64,000 bases of DNA from Saccharopolyspora_D taberi (GCF_039534165.1 NZ_BAAAUX010000003.1:243642-307641); one strand, 5' to 3'; counted from the stretch's first letter, positions 15,701 to 23,804 are shown. Notes: generated by a model from the sequence alone, not told the origin. Program-made: numbers and translations.

Positions 15701-16858
15701 TGCGGCCTCGGCGTCCCCGGTCAGCCGCCGCAGCATGCCCAGCACCGACTCGACGGAACGGCCTTCCTGCGCGCGGTGCTTGGCCGCGGTGTCCAGCGCG
15801 GTCACCGCCGCGGAGCGGGCGCTGTCCACCAGGCGCTCGCGGTCGCGCAGGTTCTGCAGCTCGTTGTAGGCGGGGTGCGAGCGCAGGGCGTCGATGCTCG
15901 ACTCCAGCTCGCCCTCGCGCTGCTCCAGCTCGGTGACCTCGCGCTGCGCGGACTCCCGGTCGCCGAGCTTGCTCGCGACCTGCTTTTCCAGCTTCGCGAG
16001 CTCGTCGCGCAGCGAGCGCAGCCGTTCCTGCGCGGAGCGCATCGACTCGGCGCGGTCGCGCAGCGAGCCGAAGGCGTAGCCGGAGTAGGTCGTCAGGAAC
16101 GCGCTGAGCGCCTTGTCCGCGCCGCTGAGCCGGACGATGTTCTCCCGGATCGACTCCAGGTCGTCGAAGGAGGTCGCCAGCCGCTCGATGAGCGCGTGGT
16201 CCAGCGGCGGCAGCGCGTCGGACAGGATCTGTTCGAGCTGACCCTCCAGCACCTTCAAGCCGACGTCGGGATTGCGCAGGGTCCGCTGCAGGTGCAGCAG
16301 ATCGCCGTAGCGGGCGGCCGGAACGCCGTAGACGGTCGCGGCGATCTTGGCGCGGAACGCCTGGTCGTCGAGCACGCAGTCGGCGCCCAGCATCTCGCGC
16401 AGCTGCGCAGGCCCCACCGGCACGCGGTCCGCGCCGACCAGGTGCAGGTTCACACCGACCCGGCGGCCGGTGACGAACCGCCACGAGTCGCTGATCGACT
16501 GCGAGGTCTTCGACGCCTTCACGCCGATGCCGCAGGTCAGGAACTCCTCGCCGCCGCCGGGGGCCTCGCGGTGCAGCTCGATCCAGGCGTAGCCGATCCG
16601 GTTCGGGCCGCCCGGGTACTCGTCGAGCATCAGCCGCCGGATGCTGACGGTGTCGAAGCCCTTCGAGCCCAGCTGGCGCAGATCGCCGTCCAGGCACAGC
16701 GGCAGCAGCAGCTCCAGCGTCCGGGACTTGCCGGAACCGTTGGTGCCCTGGAAGATCGCCCGGCCACCGGAGAGGTCGAAGGTGTGCTCGGCGTACTGCC
16801 AGATGTTGACGATGCCGCCGCGGTGCAGCCGCCACCTGTTCGCGATGTCCGTGCTCAC
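12776..16858 (-). CDS. jetC: Wadjet subunit JetC, SMC/MukB-like ATPase (TIGR02680 family)
   Basis: The 1360-residue protein has the SMC build. An N-terminal head half carries the Walker A motif GTNGSGKS (residues 38-45). Long coiled coils rich in Ala, Glu and Arg run from about 290 to 1050 with a central hinge-like globular region. The C-terminal head half carries RQLSSGETRLISY (ABC signature) and LRLVLLDEAFERLDD (Walker B). JetC dimers with JetA and JetB form the loop-extruding motor that measures DNA topology. The start ATG overlaps the jetB stop by four bases. Full length, no disruption. Confidence 0.92.
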   Translation of the reverse strand: MSTDIANRWRLHRGGIVNIWQYAEHTFDLSGGRAIFQGTNGSGKSRTLELLLPLCLDGDLRQLGSKGFDTVSIRRLMLDEYPGGPNRIGYAWIELHREAPGGGEEFLTCGIGVKASKTSQSISDSWRFVTGRRVGVNLHLVGADRVPVGPAQLREMLGADCVLDDQAFRAKIAATVYGVPAARYGDLLHLQRTLRNPDVGLKVLEGQLEQILSDALPPLDHALIERLATSFDDLESIRENIVRLSGADKALSAFLTTYSGYAFGSLRDRAESMRSAQERLRSLRDELAKLEKQVASKLGDRESAQREVTELEQREGELESSIDALRSHPAYNELQNLRDRERLVDSARSAAVTALDTAAKHRAQEGRSVESVLGMLRRLTGDAEAAAQAADRATQQLTTAGLDGGLVPRPPTIPAAEALSSTDQVRTSPEPDAEPTAVERHSAPEIDTDALAEALRATVGRAENAATVAKQRSALTLALHQQAIELDGEQDKVAELHRLARQAQLTATEAAGRRNQAQQQLSDAAAVWVERAQRWSTDWPGSTADSPEPPRADDLVADRAATRQAREAARRWARPKLGEARKQVTDIDQQLADLRERSRVREGELAGLRAGHEQTPARPGWADADRDDAKGRPFYRLVDFAPPLSADDRAGLEAALQASGLLNAWVTVDGSVVGLADLLAEPHQAAQGATLADLLVPAAESDCPVPHEHIAALLSSVATDGRDGLSVSVDGSWRAGVLAGNWSKDAAEYVGAGAREAARSRRIAELEEELAALRAEIGEAERQHRDASERAAELEQHLESYPDDSDLLTAHAKLATAVEAAQDAERQAAQLREQHEHADQRWQAGHAELVRSAGEADLPPDTRALEAAHRAAADARGGIDALREAIEARCLPTLTDLREVSWHHDAAVADRMEAESQAERRCAEYAEQAAGLAELTAAVGGEAQQIADKVGGLERERAELRERLPQARERISALREAAARLETQLENKQAQRPGREQDASAGVEAFRAALRIPGLWAAAEVGDEVPDDLDEAAALLAGSDRKGAAETTVLNRFQTLQQSLSGNYDISAGEQDGLLTVTVTGEEGPQPVAEAARRVSERLGEQRGYLNERYQSIFADYLIRDLAERLRGQITVAEDLCRRMNEVLDGARSSQGVHVQLEWQPSAALGDDIKQTIDLVRTPFAERSDDQDALLRRVFTDLIESERDSTSGGYAEILSRALDYRTWFAFTVRVRDTGPEGKPRVRRLRQLSSGETRLISYVTLFAAAAAFYDAVSVSAGGGGPLRLVLLDEAFERLDDPTIARMLGLLVDLDMDWMITWPSGWGVSPKIPKMHIYDVLRPRSGHGIACTHTTWDGSGLERSDG

Positions 16859-18075
16859 CGTCGGGATCCCTCTTCCATCTCGTCGAACAGCGACCAGCCC
16901 GGGGGCTCGGCAGCGGGGGGCTCGGGTTCCCGGCCGGGTGCCGGGGTGGCTGGGGTCGCGTCGGGTTGCGGCAGCCAGCGGTGCGCGGCCGGGCTGACCA
17001 GCCAGCCGTCGCCGTCCGCGCGCAGGATCCCGAGCCGGTGCAGCAGGGTGCGGACCGCGCGCACCAGCTCCTCGTGGTCCTCGGTGGCCTGTCGCGACCA
17101 GGCGGCGGGATAGGACTCGACCAGCTCGGCGCAGACCTCGCTGATGTCCTCCGCGGACACCGGGTGTCTGCCGTCGGTCTCGCGCGGCTCACCGCGGTCG
17201 AGCAGTTCCGGCAGCGCCAGCAGCGCGACTCGGGCGACCGTGCCGGGGCCGGGGAACGCGACGTCGGTGAGGTAGTCCTCGGGGTCGGTGACCACGACGC
17301 CCTCCGCCCTGGCCTCGGTGACCAGGCCGAAGAACCGCTCCATGAGCCGGGATTCCTCGGCCAGGTGCTTGAGCAGCCACCCGGCGTGCTCGTCGGGCAG
17401 GTCGCGGTAGAGCACCACCGGGTCCTCGACCAGCCTGCGGCGCACGGCGTGCTCGACGCTGCGCGGGCCCGCGCCCGCGGCCAGCGACACCAGCTCGTCC
17501 GGGCCATCGGCCTCGGCCAGCGGACCGGCGACGAGCTGGCCGAGCAGGTCGGTGTCGATGGTGATCAGGGCCTCGGCGGCGGAGTCGGTCGCCGACACCG
17601 TGCCCTCGGTTTCGGTGATGACGCCCAGCGAGACCAGGTGCCGCAGCGCCGCCGTGAGCGCCCGGCGGTCGGCCGGGTCGTCGACGATCGCGACCTCGGC
17701 TTCCACCGCCGCCGCCCGCACGTCGCTGACCAGCCGCGACAGCAGCACCTGCCGTCCGATGCCGGTCAGCGCCGCCAGCGTCAGCGCGAAGTAGGCGTAG
17801 CCGCGCGGGGAAAGCGAGGTCTCGCCGCGGGTGGCGTCCTCGCCGGGGCCCGCCTTGTACAGGCGGGCGAAGCGGCGCTCGACCACCAGCCGGTAGCCCA
17901 GCAGAGCCGAGAACAGGTCCTGGAGCACCGCGCGCTGGCGGTAGATCATCGGCAGCAGGTCGCCGTCGGGCGCGCCCGGGCGCAGCAGCGGGCGGCGCAG
18001 CAGCACGCGGGCGCAGCGCACGACGTTGGCGGCGTCGATGTCGGGCAGGTCCTCGAAGGTTCGGATCGTGGTCAC
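16855..18075 (-). CDS. jetB: Wadjet subunit JetB, MukE-like (TIGR02678/DUF2398 family)
   Basis: GTG 18075 (MTTIRTFEDLPDIDAANVVRCARVLLRRPLL) was chosen because it overlaps the jetA stop by four bases (GTGA) and gives 406 residues, normal for the family; the frame is open further upstream only as a shadow of jetA. The middle has winged-helix features (RLVEDPVVLYRDLPDEHAGWLL, GVVVTDPEDYLTDVAFPG). The C-terminal tail is proline-rich. JetB bridges JetA and the DNA in the Wadjet motor. Role inferred from family and the four-gene order. Confidence 0.88.
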   Translation of the reverse strand: MTTIRTFEDLPDIDAANVVRCARVLLRRPLLRPGAPDGDLLPMIYRQRAVLQDLFSALLGYRLVVERRFARLYKAGPGEDATRGETSLSPRGYAYFALTLAALTGIGRQVLLSRLVSDVRAAAVEAEVAIVDDPADRRALTAALRHLVSLGVITETEGTVSATDSAAEALITIDTDLLGQLVAGPLAEADGPDELVSLAAGAGPRSVEHAVRRRLVEDPVVLYRDLPDEHAGWLLKHLAEESRLMERFFGLVTEARAEGVVVTDPEDYLTDVAFPGPGTVARVALLALPELLDRGEPRETDGRHPVSAEDISEVCAELVESYPAAWSRQATEDHEELVRAVRTLLHRLGILRADGDGWLVSPAAHRWLPQPDATPATPAPGREPEPPAAEPPGWSLFDEMEEGSRR

Positions 18076-19793
18076 CGGGCGGCTCCGCGGGCCGGTTCTG
18101 GGTCGGGGATCGCGCCGTCGCCGTGAACGTCGAGCACCGCGTCCCGCAGGGTCAGGGTGCCCGCCGCGCTGGTGATCTTGGTCCGGTGGCCGGGTTCCGG
18201 CCGGACGGTGACCCGCAGCCGGTGCACCGGGTCCAGCGCGGTGCCGGGCTCGTCGGCGCTGTCGCGCTGGGCCATCGCGAGCGTCAGCAGCTCGCACAGC
18301 ACGCCGAGCGCGTCGGCGGACAGCTTCGTCTCGCCGACCCGCGCCGCCGCGAGTTCGGCGACCGCCGCGCTGCGCTTCTGGTCGGCCTCGCGGGCCTGCG
18401 CGAGCAGGGTTTCCTCGGTCATCGGGTCGTCGAGCACGCGCGAGGTGCGTCCGCGCGCACCGCGGTCGCCCCGGCTGCGCACGCTGACCGTCACGTCCAG
18501 CACCGGGCCGTCGCGCCAGGCCACGTCGTGGTTGTCGCTGTCGTAGTCCGGCGCGGGCAGCAGGTGCCGGGACGAGTGCAGGCCGAACGCCGCCGCGTAC
18601 AGCTGGTGCGCCCGGGACTCGTCGGCGGCGTCGAACCAGCGCGCGAGCTTGAGCAGTTCGCCCCGGCGGCCCGGCACCAGCCCGCCGCCTGAGGTCGCGC
18701 GCTTGACGCTGGCCAGCAGCGATCCGATCGCCCGCGCGGTGGCTTCGCGCAGCGCGGCGACCTGGCTGGGGCGGCCGGGGGCGTCGATGAACCAGTCGGT
18801 CAGCTCCTGCCAGTCCGGCCCGGTTCGGCCGCGGGCGCGCTCGACGTCGGTGCCGAGCTGGTCGGCCGGACCGAGCAGCCGCAGCAGCTCGGCGCGGACC
18901 CCGGCGAGCCCGGCCAGCGCGGTCGCGATCGTGCCGGTGTGGCGCAGCACGTCCTCGACGACCATCTGGATGTACTCGACGAGCAGGTTGCGGAAACCGG
19001 AGATCTCGTCCGGCGCGAGGTGGTGGCGGGTGACGACCTGGCCCAGGTAGGCGTAGAAGTCGCGGACCGTCGCGGCGAGTTCGGCGTGCTGGAGGAACAC
19101 CGTGGTCACCTGCTCGGCCAGCCGTTCCCTGGCCTTGCGGGTGGCCTTGGCCTCCGGTGCCCGGCGTTCGGCGAGCAGCACTTCCGAGAGCATCGAGGAG
19201 ATCTCGCCCAGGCCGCGCTCGATGGCGGGCAGCAGCTCGCGCGAGACCTCCCGCGCGCCTTCGGGCACCCGCAGCAGCGCGTCCACGTCGCGCTGGACCC
19301 GGACCGCGAGCTTGCTGACCTGGTAGCGGACGCTGCCGTGCTGGAACTCGGCGATGCTGGCCGCGATCGTCTCCCGGCGGCCGACCACCAGGTTGCCCCA
19401 CCGGACCAGCTGCTTGAGCCGGTCGATCGTGGTGTCCACATCGGACTCCCCGGGAGCCACCCGGCCCTCCCGCTCGGCGGCGGCCAGCGCGGCGGCGACC
19501 TCCCCGGCCGACAGGTCGGCCAGCAGCGTGGAGGTGAACAGCCGCATGATCGCCAGGTACGTGCGGTGTTCGGGTGCCTGGAGGTAGGCGAACAGCTGCA
19601 ACCGCTGTTCGCCCTTGCGGGTGTGCTCGGGCGACTGCGCGGCGGAAGGCGCGGGAGCCGGGTCGGCGGAAGCAGCGCCGACCGGTTCTGGGCCGACGGG
19701 TGCTGGGCCGACGCGTTCGGTGCTGACGCGTTCTGGGGAGGCCTTGGCCACGCCGGCGCGCAGCACGTCGGCGTCGTGATCCGGGACAGTCAC
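18072..19793 (-). CDS. jetA: Wadjet subunit JetA, kleisin/MukF-like (TIGR02677/DUF2397 family)
   Basis: GTG 19793 (MTVPDHDADVL) gives 573 residues, first in the jetABCD operon. Residues about 15-55 are a low-complexity stretch rich in Pro, Val, Gly and Glu (PVGPEPVG-like near-repeats) that looks disordered. After it comes the DUF2397 core starting KGEQRLQLFAYLQAPEHRTYLAIMRLF, with GELLKLARWFD and AFGLHSSRHLL further on. JetA is the kleisin that closes the JetC head pair. Upstream is the divergent cobD gene, 125 bp away. Confidence 0.88.
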   Translation of the reverse strand: MTVPDHDADVLRAGVAKASPERVSTERVGPAPVGPEPVGAASADPAPAPSAAQSPEHTRKGEQRLQLFAYLQAPEHRTYLAIMRLFTSTLLADLSAGEVAAALAAAEREGRVAPGESDVDTTIDRLKQLVRWGNLVVGRRETIAASIAEFQHGSVRYQVSKLAVRVQRDVDALLRVPEGAREVSRELLPAIERGLGEISSMLSEVLLAERRAPEAKATRKARERLAEQVTTVFLQHAELAATVRDFYAYLGQVVTRHHLAPDEISGFRNLLVEYIQMVVEDVLRHTGTIATALAGLAGVRAELLRLLGPADQLGTDVERARGRTGPDWQELTDWFIDAPGRPSQVAALREATARAIGSLLASVKRATSGGGLVPGRRGELLKLARWFDAADESRAHQLYAAAFGLHSSRHLLPAPDYDSDNHDVAWRDGPVLDVTVSVRSRGDRGARGRTSRVLDDPMTEETLLAQAREADQKRSAAVAELAAARVGETKLSADALGVLCELLTLAMAQRDSADEPGTALDPVHRLRVTVRPEPGHRTKITSAAGTLTLRDAVLDVHGDGAIPDPEPARGAAR

Positions 19794-19918
19794 GGTCCGC
19801 CACGATAACCCGTGGTGCCGACACGTCCGGTCACCTGCCGGGTGGTCGCCGCCGGTCGGGGTGCCGGCGGTAGCGTTCTTCACGTTTTTGTCCGGCATTC
19901 GTGGGAGGGGGCGCGAAC

Positions 19919-20872
19919 GTGGGAACGGGACGCGCGGTGGGACTGCTGCTGGGGGTCGCGGCGGACGCGGCGATCGGTGACCCGAAGCGCGGACACCCGG
20001 TGGCGGCGTTCGGACGGCTCGCGGGGGCGGCCGAACGGCTGCTGCACCAGGACCGCAAGTCCGCCGGGCTCGTCTACACCGGGCTGCTCGTCGGCGGCAC
20101 CATTGGCCTCGGCGTCGTGGCCGAGCGGGTCTCGCGGCGCAGCCCCGTGCTGGAGGCCGCGCTGACCGGGGTGGCGACCTGGGCCGTGCTCGGCGGCGCG
20201 TCGCTGGCCGACGAAGGCACCGCGATGGCCGGGCTGCTCGACTCCGGCGAGATCGACGGCGCCCGGGACCGGCTGGGCAACCTCTGCGGCCGCGAGTCGG
20301 CCAACCTCGACGGCCAGGGACTGGCCCGCGCCACGGTCGAGTCGGTCGCCGAGAACACCTCCGACGCCGTGGTCGCGCCGCTGGTGTGGGGCGCGATCGC
20401 CGGGGTGCCCGGGCTGATCGGCTACCGCGCGGCCAACACCCTCGACGCGATGGTCGGCCACCGATCACCCCGCTACCGAAACTTCGGCTGGGCCTCGGCG
20501 CGCCTCGACGACGCGCTGAACCTGGCGCCCTCACGGCTCGCGGCGATGCTGACCTCGGCGTGCGCACCGGTCGTCGGCGGCTCGGCGAGCGGCGCATGGC
20601 GGACCTGGCGGCGAGACGCCTCGGCCCACCCGAGCCCGAACGCCGGCCAGATCGAGTCCGCGTTCGCGGGCGCGTTGCAGATCCGCCTCGGCGGGCGAAC
20701 GGTCTACGGCCACACCGTCGAACAGCGGCCGGTGCTCGGCGAAGGCCGCACCGCCGACGCAGGCGACGTGACGCGCAGCGTCGAGCTGTCCCGGGTGATC
20801 GGCGTGGTCAGCGGCGTACTGGCCGCGGGCATCGCGCTGGTGCGCGGCCTGCGGCGCGAACGCCGCCGCTGA
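19919..20872 (+). CDS. cobD: Adenosylcobinamide-phosphate synthase (CobD/CbiB)
   Basis: GTG 19919 follows a GGGAGGGGG site; a GTG at 19901 overlaps that site and is less likely. The 317-residue membrane protein has the CobD/CbiB hallmarks: VAADAAIGDPKRGHPVAAFGRL at the N terminus, ATVESVAENTSDAVVAPLVW near residue 140, YRAANTLDAMVGHR, and PSPNAGQIESAFAGAL near 240. It attaches the aminopropanol phosphate arm to adenosylcobyric acid during vitamin B12 synthesis. SURF1 and phosphatase genes follow as in M. tuberculosis (Rv2236c-Rv2234); cobC lies 3 kb downstream. Confidence 0.94.
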   Translation: MGTGRAVGLLLGVAADAAIGDPKRGHPVAAFGRLAGAAERLLHQDRKSAGLVYTGLLVGGTIGLGVVAERVSRRSPVLEAALTGVATWAVLGGASLADEGTAMAGLLDSGEIDGARDRLGNLCGRESANLDGQGLARATVESVAENTSDAVVAPLVWGAIAGVPGLIGYRAANTLDAMVGHRSPRYRNFGWASARLDDALNLAPSRLAAMLTSACAPVVGGSASGAWRTWRRDASAHPSPNAGQIESAFAGALQIRLGGRTVYGHTVEQRPVLGEGRTADAGDVTRSVELSRVIGVVSGVLAAGIALVRGLRRERRR

Positions 20873-20916
20873 GAGTTCGGCGACGCCTCACCGGACAGTC
20901 CACTACGCGCCCAGCC

Positions 20917-20947
20917 AAAAGCCCCCACCTACAAGGGCGGGGTTTGG
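20917..20947 (+). terminator. Hairpin terminator after cobD
   Basis: AAAAGCCCC (20917-20925) pairs with GGGGTTT (20939-20945), with CACC/GGGC partially pairing inside, giving a GC stem closed by A:T pairs and followed by a short T run. It lies 45 bp after the cobD stop. Confidence 0.5.
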
Positions 20948-21085
20948 TTCTCATCCCGTCGACCTGGCGCCAGCCCGATCAGACCGTGTCAAGGGGGCAC
21001 AAGCCCGAAAACCGCAGCGCCCAAGCGAAACGGCCCCCTTGACGCGGTCTGATAGCCCTCCGTGGAGGTCGACGGGATGCGAACC
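20946..21085. repeat. Long inverted repeat (two ~53-bp arms) between convergent cobD and SURF1
   Basis: The left arm (20946-20998) and right arm (21033-21085) are reverse complements over most of their length. GGTTCTCATCCCGTCGACCT answers AGGTCGACGGGATGCGAACC, and ATCAGACCGTGTCAAGGGGG answers CCCCCTTGACGCGGTCTGAT; a divergent 13-bp piece lies between the two blocks. The 34-nt centre is unpaired. In RNA either strand would make a very long hairpin, so it may end transcription from both sides, or be a miniature mobile element. The remaining 150 bp to the SURF1 stop holds no gene. Confidence 0.8.
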
Positions 21086-21236
21086 ACCCCAACCGAACCG
21101 CAGCGGACAACCCCCACTCATCCCGGAGACCTGCCGGGGGCCCGGGGGCGGCGAGCGCCCCGGAACCACCCACGAAACCGCAGCCGAACCGCCAAAGCCC
21201 CAAAAGACCCCGAACCGGCAAAGCCGCTTCGGCCCC

Positions 21237-22064
21237 TCACCCCGCACCCCGAGCAGAAGCCTCCTCCCGCTCGCGGCGCTCCTCCTCGGCGACGGCCTCG
21301 GCCACGGACAGCTTCCGCCGCCCGGGCGCGGCCTCTTCCTTGGGCCGGAGCTCGGAGTAGATCAGGTACCCGATCGCCAGGATCGCCATCACGCCGAAGG
21401 AGATCCACTGCAACGCGTACGAGAAGTACGGCCCGGACTCCAGGCGGGGCAGCGGCAGCGTCCCGAGCCCGCCGGGCTGACCGTCGGCCAGCGCGAAGTA
21501 GCCCGGCCGCAGCGCCAGTCCGGTGCCGTCGCCGACCGTCCGGGCGTTGACCGCGTACACCCAGCGGTGGTTGTCGTGGGTGAAGGCAGGGCGGTTGTCG
21601 CTGTCGTGCTCGTCCGAGCGCACGCGGGCGACCAGGGTCTGGTCGCCGCTCGGCGCGGGCTCGTAGGCGGGGGCGCGGGTGCCGTCGACCGGCCGGACGA
21701 AACCGCGGTTCACCAGCAGCGTCGTGCCGTCGGCGAGCCGGAACGGGGTCAGCACCTCGAAGGCGGGTTCGCCGAGGACCGTGCGCTGCCAGGCCAGCGT
21801 CTCGGCCTCCGGGAGGTAGCGGCCGGTGACCCGCACCTGCGTCCACTCCGTCCGCTCGTCCGGCGCCTGCCCGGCGGGAAGCACCTCGGCCAGCGGCTTC
21901 GGCTCGGCCCGGAAGGACTCGGAGATGGCGTTGTTGCGCGCCTGGGCCTGCTCGTTGCGGCTGAACTGCCACGGGGCCAGCAGGGTGAAGCACAGCGAGG
22001 CGAAGACCACGACCAGCGCGATCAGGGCCAGCCAGCCCGGACGCAGCAGAAACTTCAGGCGCAC
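21237..22064 (-). CDS. SURF1 family cytochrome oxidase assembly protein
   Basis: GTG 22064 sits 6 nt after a TACGGT box, so the mRNA is probably leaderless. The 275-residue protein has an N-terminal membrane helix (LIALVVVFASLCFTLL), the conserved LAPWQFSRNEQAQARN, VRVTGRYLPEAETL, PFRLADGTTLLVNRGFVRP, and a C-terminal helix SYALQWISFGVMAILAIGYLIY, which together are the SURF1 layout. SURF1 helps heme a insertion in cytochrome aa3 oxidase assembly. The charged C-terminal tail is common in actinobacteria. Position next to cobD and the phosphatase gene matches M. tuberculosis Rv2235. Confidence 0.92.
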   Translation of the reverse strand: MRLKFLLRPGWLALIALVVVFASLCFTLLAPWQFSRNEQAQARNNAISESFRAEPKPLAEVLPAGQAPDERTEWTQVRVTGRYLPEAETLAWQRTVLGEPAFEVLTPFRLADGTTLLVNRGFVRPVDGTRAPAYEPAPSGDQTLVARVRSDEHDSDNRPAFTHDNHRWVYAVNARTVGDGTGLALRPGYFALADGQPGGLGTLPLPRLESGPYFSYALQWISFGVMAILAIGYLIYSELRPKEEAAPGRRKLSVAEAVAEEERREREEASARGAG

Positions 22065-22070
22065 CCCACC

Positions 22071-22076
22071 ACCGTA
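22071..22076 (-). promoter_or_regulatory. -10 box, leaderless SURF1 promoter
   Basis: On the minus strand TACGGT is followed by 6 nt and the GTG start of SURF1, with no ribosome-binding site. Confidence 0.45.
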
Positions 22077-22107
22077 ACCCAGCCGCTCTGACCTGCGGTT
22101 TTCGGGA

Positions 22108-22935
22108 TCATCCGCGGGCCGCGGCGACGGCCTGCACGGCGTAGCCGCGGCCGAACAGCACCGCGTGCACCAGCAGCGGGAACAGCTGGTGCAGCCCGAT
22201 CCGGTCCTGCCAGCCCGCCGCCAGCGGGCTGACCTCCTGGTAGGCGGCCAGCACCCGCTCCAGGTGCGGGCAGCCGAACAGGTGCAGCATCGCCAGGTCG
22301 GTCTCCCGGTGACCGCCGTGCGCGGCGGGGTCGATCAGCCAGGCGCGGTCGGCCCAGTGCACGTTGCCGCTCCACAGGTCGCCGTGCAGGCGGGCCGGGG
22401 GTTCGGCGGGCACCTCGTCGAGCCGTTCGCAGCGGTCGGTGATGATCTTCGCCTCGGCCGTGCTCAGGTCTCCGGCATCGCGGGCGAGCCGGACGTAGGG
22501 CTCGACGCGGAGCCGCGCGTAGAACTCCGGCCAGGTGTCGGTGTGCTCGTTGCGCATCGGCGCGAGCCCGATCCACGCGTCGGCCGGTCCGCCTGGCGGG
22601 GGAGCGCCGAAGGCGGGCGCGCCCGCCGCGTGCAGCGCGGCCAGGCCGCGGCCGAGCTCGTCGGCGGCCCGCGGGCTCGGGCGTCCGGCGGTGATGTGGT
22701 CGGTGACCAGAACGCGGTCATCGTGCCCGTGGACGGCGGGAACCGGCACCGCACCGGCGTCGGCCAGCCACTCCAGCGACGCGGCCTCAGCCGCGACCGA
22801 GCTGGGTTCCGCGCTCTTGGCGAACACCGTCCTGCCGTCGTCGAGCTGCACGGCGCAGGCCGTGCCACCGAGCCGCCGGACGCGCGTGACCGCGCGGCCG
22901 GTGATCTCGCTCACCGCTTGTTCGACCTGACTCAT
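22108..22935 (-). CDS. Fructosamine kinase family protein
   Basis: ATG 22935 follows GGGGAGCG. The 275-residue aminoglycoside phosphotransferase-fold kinase has the lysine strand TVFAKSA (about residue 42), a hinge VLVTDHITAG, and the catalytic RLHGDLWSGNVHW loop (about residue 185) with LIDPAAHGGHRETDLAML as the Mg-binding segment. This exact catalytic loop is typical of the fructosamine/ketosamine kinase branch, which removes glycation adducts from proteins by phosphorylating the sugar. It is followed on the same strand by SURF1 and preceded by the tyrosine phosphatase gene. Confidence 0.9.
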   Translation of the reverse strand: MSQVEQAVSEITGRAVTRVRRLGGTACAVQLDDGRTVFAKSAEPSSVAAEAASLEWLADAGAVPVPAVHGHDDRVLVTDHITAGRPSPRAADELGRGLAALHAAGAPAFGAPPPGGPADAWIGLAPMRNEHTDTWPEFYARLRVEPYVRLARDAGDLSTAEAKIITDRCERLDEVPAEPPARLHGDLWSGNVHWADRAWLIDPAAHGGHRETDLAMLHLFGCPHLERVLAAYQEVSPLAAGWQDRIGLHQLFPLLVHAVLFGRGYAVQAVAAARG

Positions 22936-22964
22936 CGCGCTCCCCTCGAAAAGGCAGATGAGTT

Positions 22965-23423
22965 CTACAGGCGTTCGCGGACCCAGTCGAGGAGCCCGGG
23001 CATCGCGGCCTCGACCATGGCGAGCACGTCCTCGAAACCCCGGTCACCGCCGTAGTAGGGGTCGGGAACCTCCGCCCGGTCGTCGGAGGCGGGGTCGAAC
23101 GACCGCAGGAGAGCCACGCGGTCCGGGTCGCCGACGGCGTCGCGGGCGACCCGCAGGTGCCCGGCGTCCATGGCGAGAAGCAGGTCGGCTTCCAGGTGCT
23201 CGTCGGAGATCTGCCTCGCGGTGTGCTCGGTCGGGTAGCCGTGGTCGGCCAGCACCTTCGCGGTCCGCGGGTCGGCGGGCTCGCCGACGTGCCACGGACC
23301 GGTGCCCGCGCTGGTCACGGTCACCCGGTCGCCGAGCCCCGCGCGCCGCAGGTGCTCCTCGAACACCAGCGCGGCCATCGGCGATCGGCAGATGTTCCCG
23401 GTGCAGATGAAAGACAGATGCAC
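22965..23423 (-). CDS. Low-molecular-weight protein-tyrosine phosphatase
   Basis: GTG 23423 follows GGGAGTAGGA. The 152-residue enzyme has the P-loop CTGNICRS (residues 7-14, nucleophile Cys7, Arg13), followed by SPMAALVFEEHLRRAG, and the general-acid loop with Asp in PDPYYGGDRGF near residue 120. It removes phosphate from tyrosines in cytoplasmic or secreted targets; the M. tuberculosis orthologue in the same neighbourhood is PtpA (Rv2234). All catalytic residues are present. Confidence 0.94.
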   Translation of the reverse strand: MHLSFICTGNICRSPMAALVFEEHLRRAGLGDRVTVTSAGTGPWHVGEPADPRTAKVLADHGYPTEHTARQISDEHLEADLLLAMDAGHLRVARDAVGDPDRVALLRSFDPASDDRAEVPDPYYGGDRGFEDVLAMVEAAMPGLLDWVRERL

Positions 23424-23507
23424 GTCCTACTCCCTGAAGTGGCTGACCCGCCGACGGTACGTGGTGGCCGGCTGGCGAGGCCGGGTGGTCGGCGGCACGC
23501 TGGCGGC

Positions 23508-23768
23508 ATGGAAGCCCGCAACGGCTTCGGCGTGACCTCGCTGGTGCTGGGCGTGGTCGGGGTGGTGTTCGCCTGCTTCCCCTACGTCGGGGTGATCGCG
23601 TGGCCGCTGGTGCTCGCCGGCCTGGTCTTCGGGGTGCTCGGGGTCGTGCGGGTGTGGAAGGGCGTCGCGACGAACCGGGCGACCGCGATCGGCGGGACCG
23701 CGCTCAACGTGCTCGGACTGCTGATCTGCGTCGGGCAGACCGTCCTGTTCGTCTCCGTCTACCGGTGA
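23508..23768 (+). CDS. Small membrane protein (DUF4190-like)
   Basis: ATG 23508 gives 86 residues: MEARNGFGVTSLVLGVVGVVFACFPYVGVIAWPLVLAGLVFGVLG then a short loop and GGTALNVLGLLICVGQTVLFV. The three hydrophobic segments and the N-G-[FL]-G-V-[TA]-S-L-[VI]-L-G opening are the DUF4190 pattern, found in many actinobacterial envelope proteins of unknown role. It is divergent from the phosphatase gene, 84 bp apart. No ribosome-binding site is visible, so it may be leaderless, but the candidate -10 is poor. Confidence 0.75.
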   Translation: MEARNGFGVTSLVLGVVGVVFACFPYVGVIAWPLVLAGLVFGVLGVVRVWKGVATNRATAIGGTALNVLGLLICVGQTVLFVSVYR

Positions 23769-23791
23769 CCCGCGCCCGCCGCACGGGCTCC

Positions 23792-23797
23792 TAGACT
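23792..23797 (+). promoter_or_regulatory. -10 box, leaderless cobC promoter
   Basis: TAGACT is followed by 7 nt and ATG 23805 with no ribosome-binding site, a classical actinobacterial leaderless start. It would drive the four-gene cobC operon. Confidence 0.55.
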
Positions 23798-23804
23798 GCC
23801 TGGG

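Noticed and set aside
12449..17113. A 1554-codon plus-strand open frame
   Set aside because: It lies wholly opposite jetC/jetD and is rich in R, G, Q and A with no domain; it is the usual antisense shadow of a GC-rich gene.
21061..21085. tRNA T-arm-like GGTTCGCATCC on the minus strand in the long inverted repeat
   Set aside because: No D arm or anticodon arm can be placed; not a tRNA, and no attachment site can be shown.
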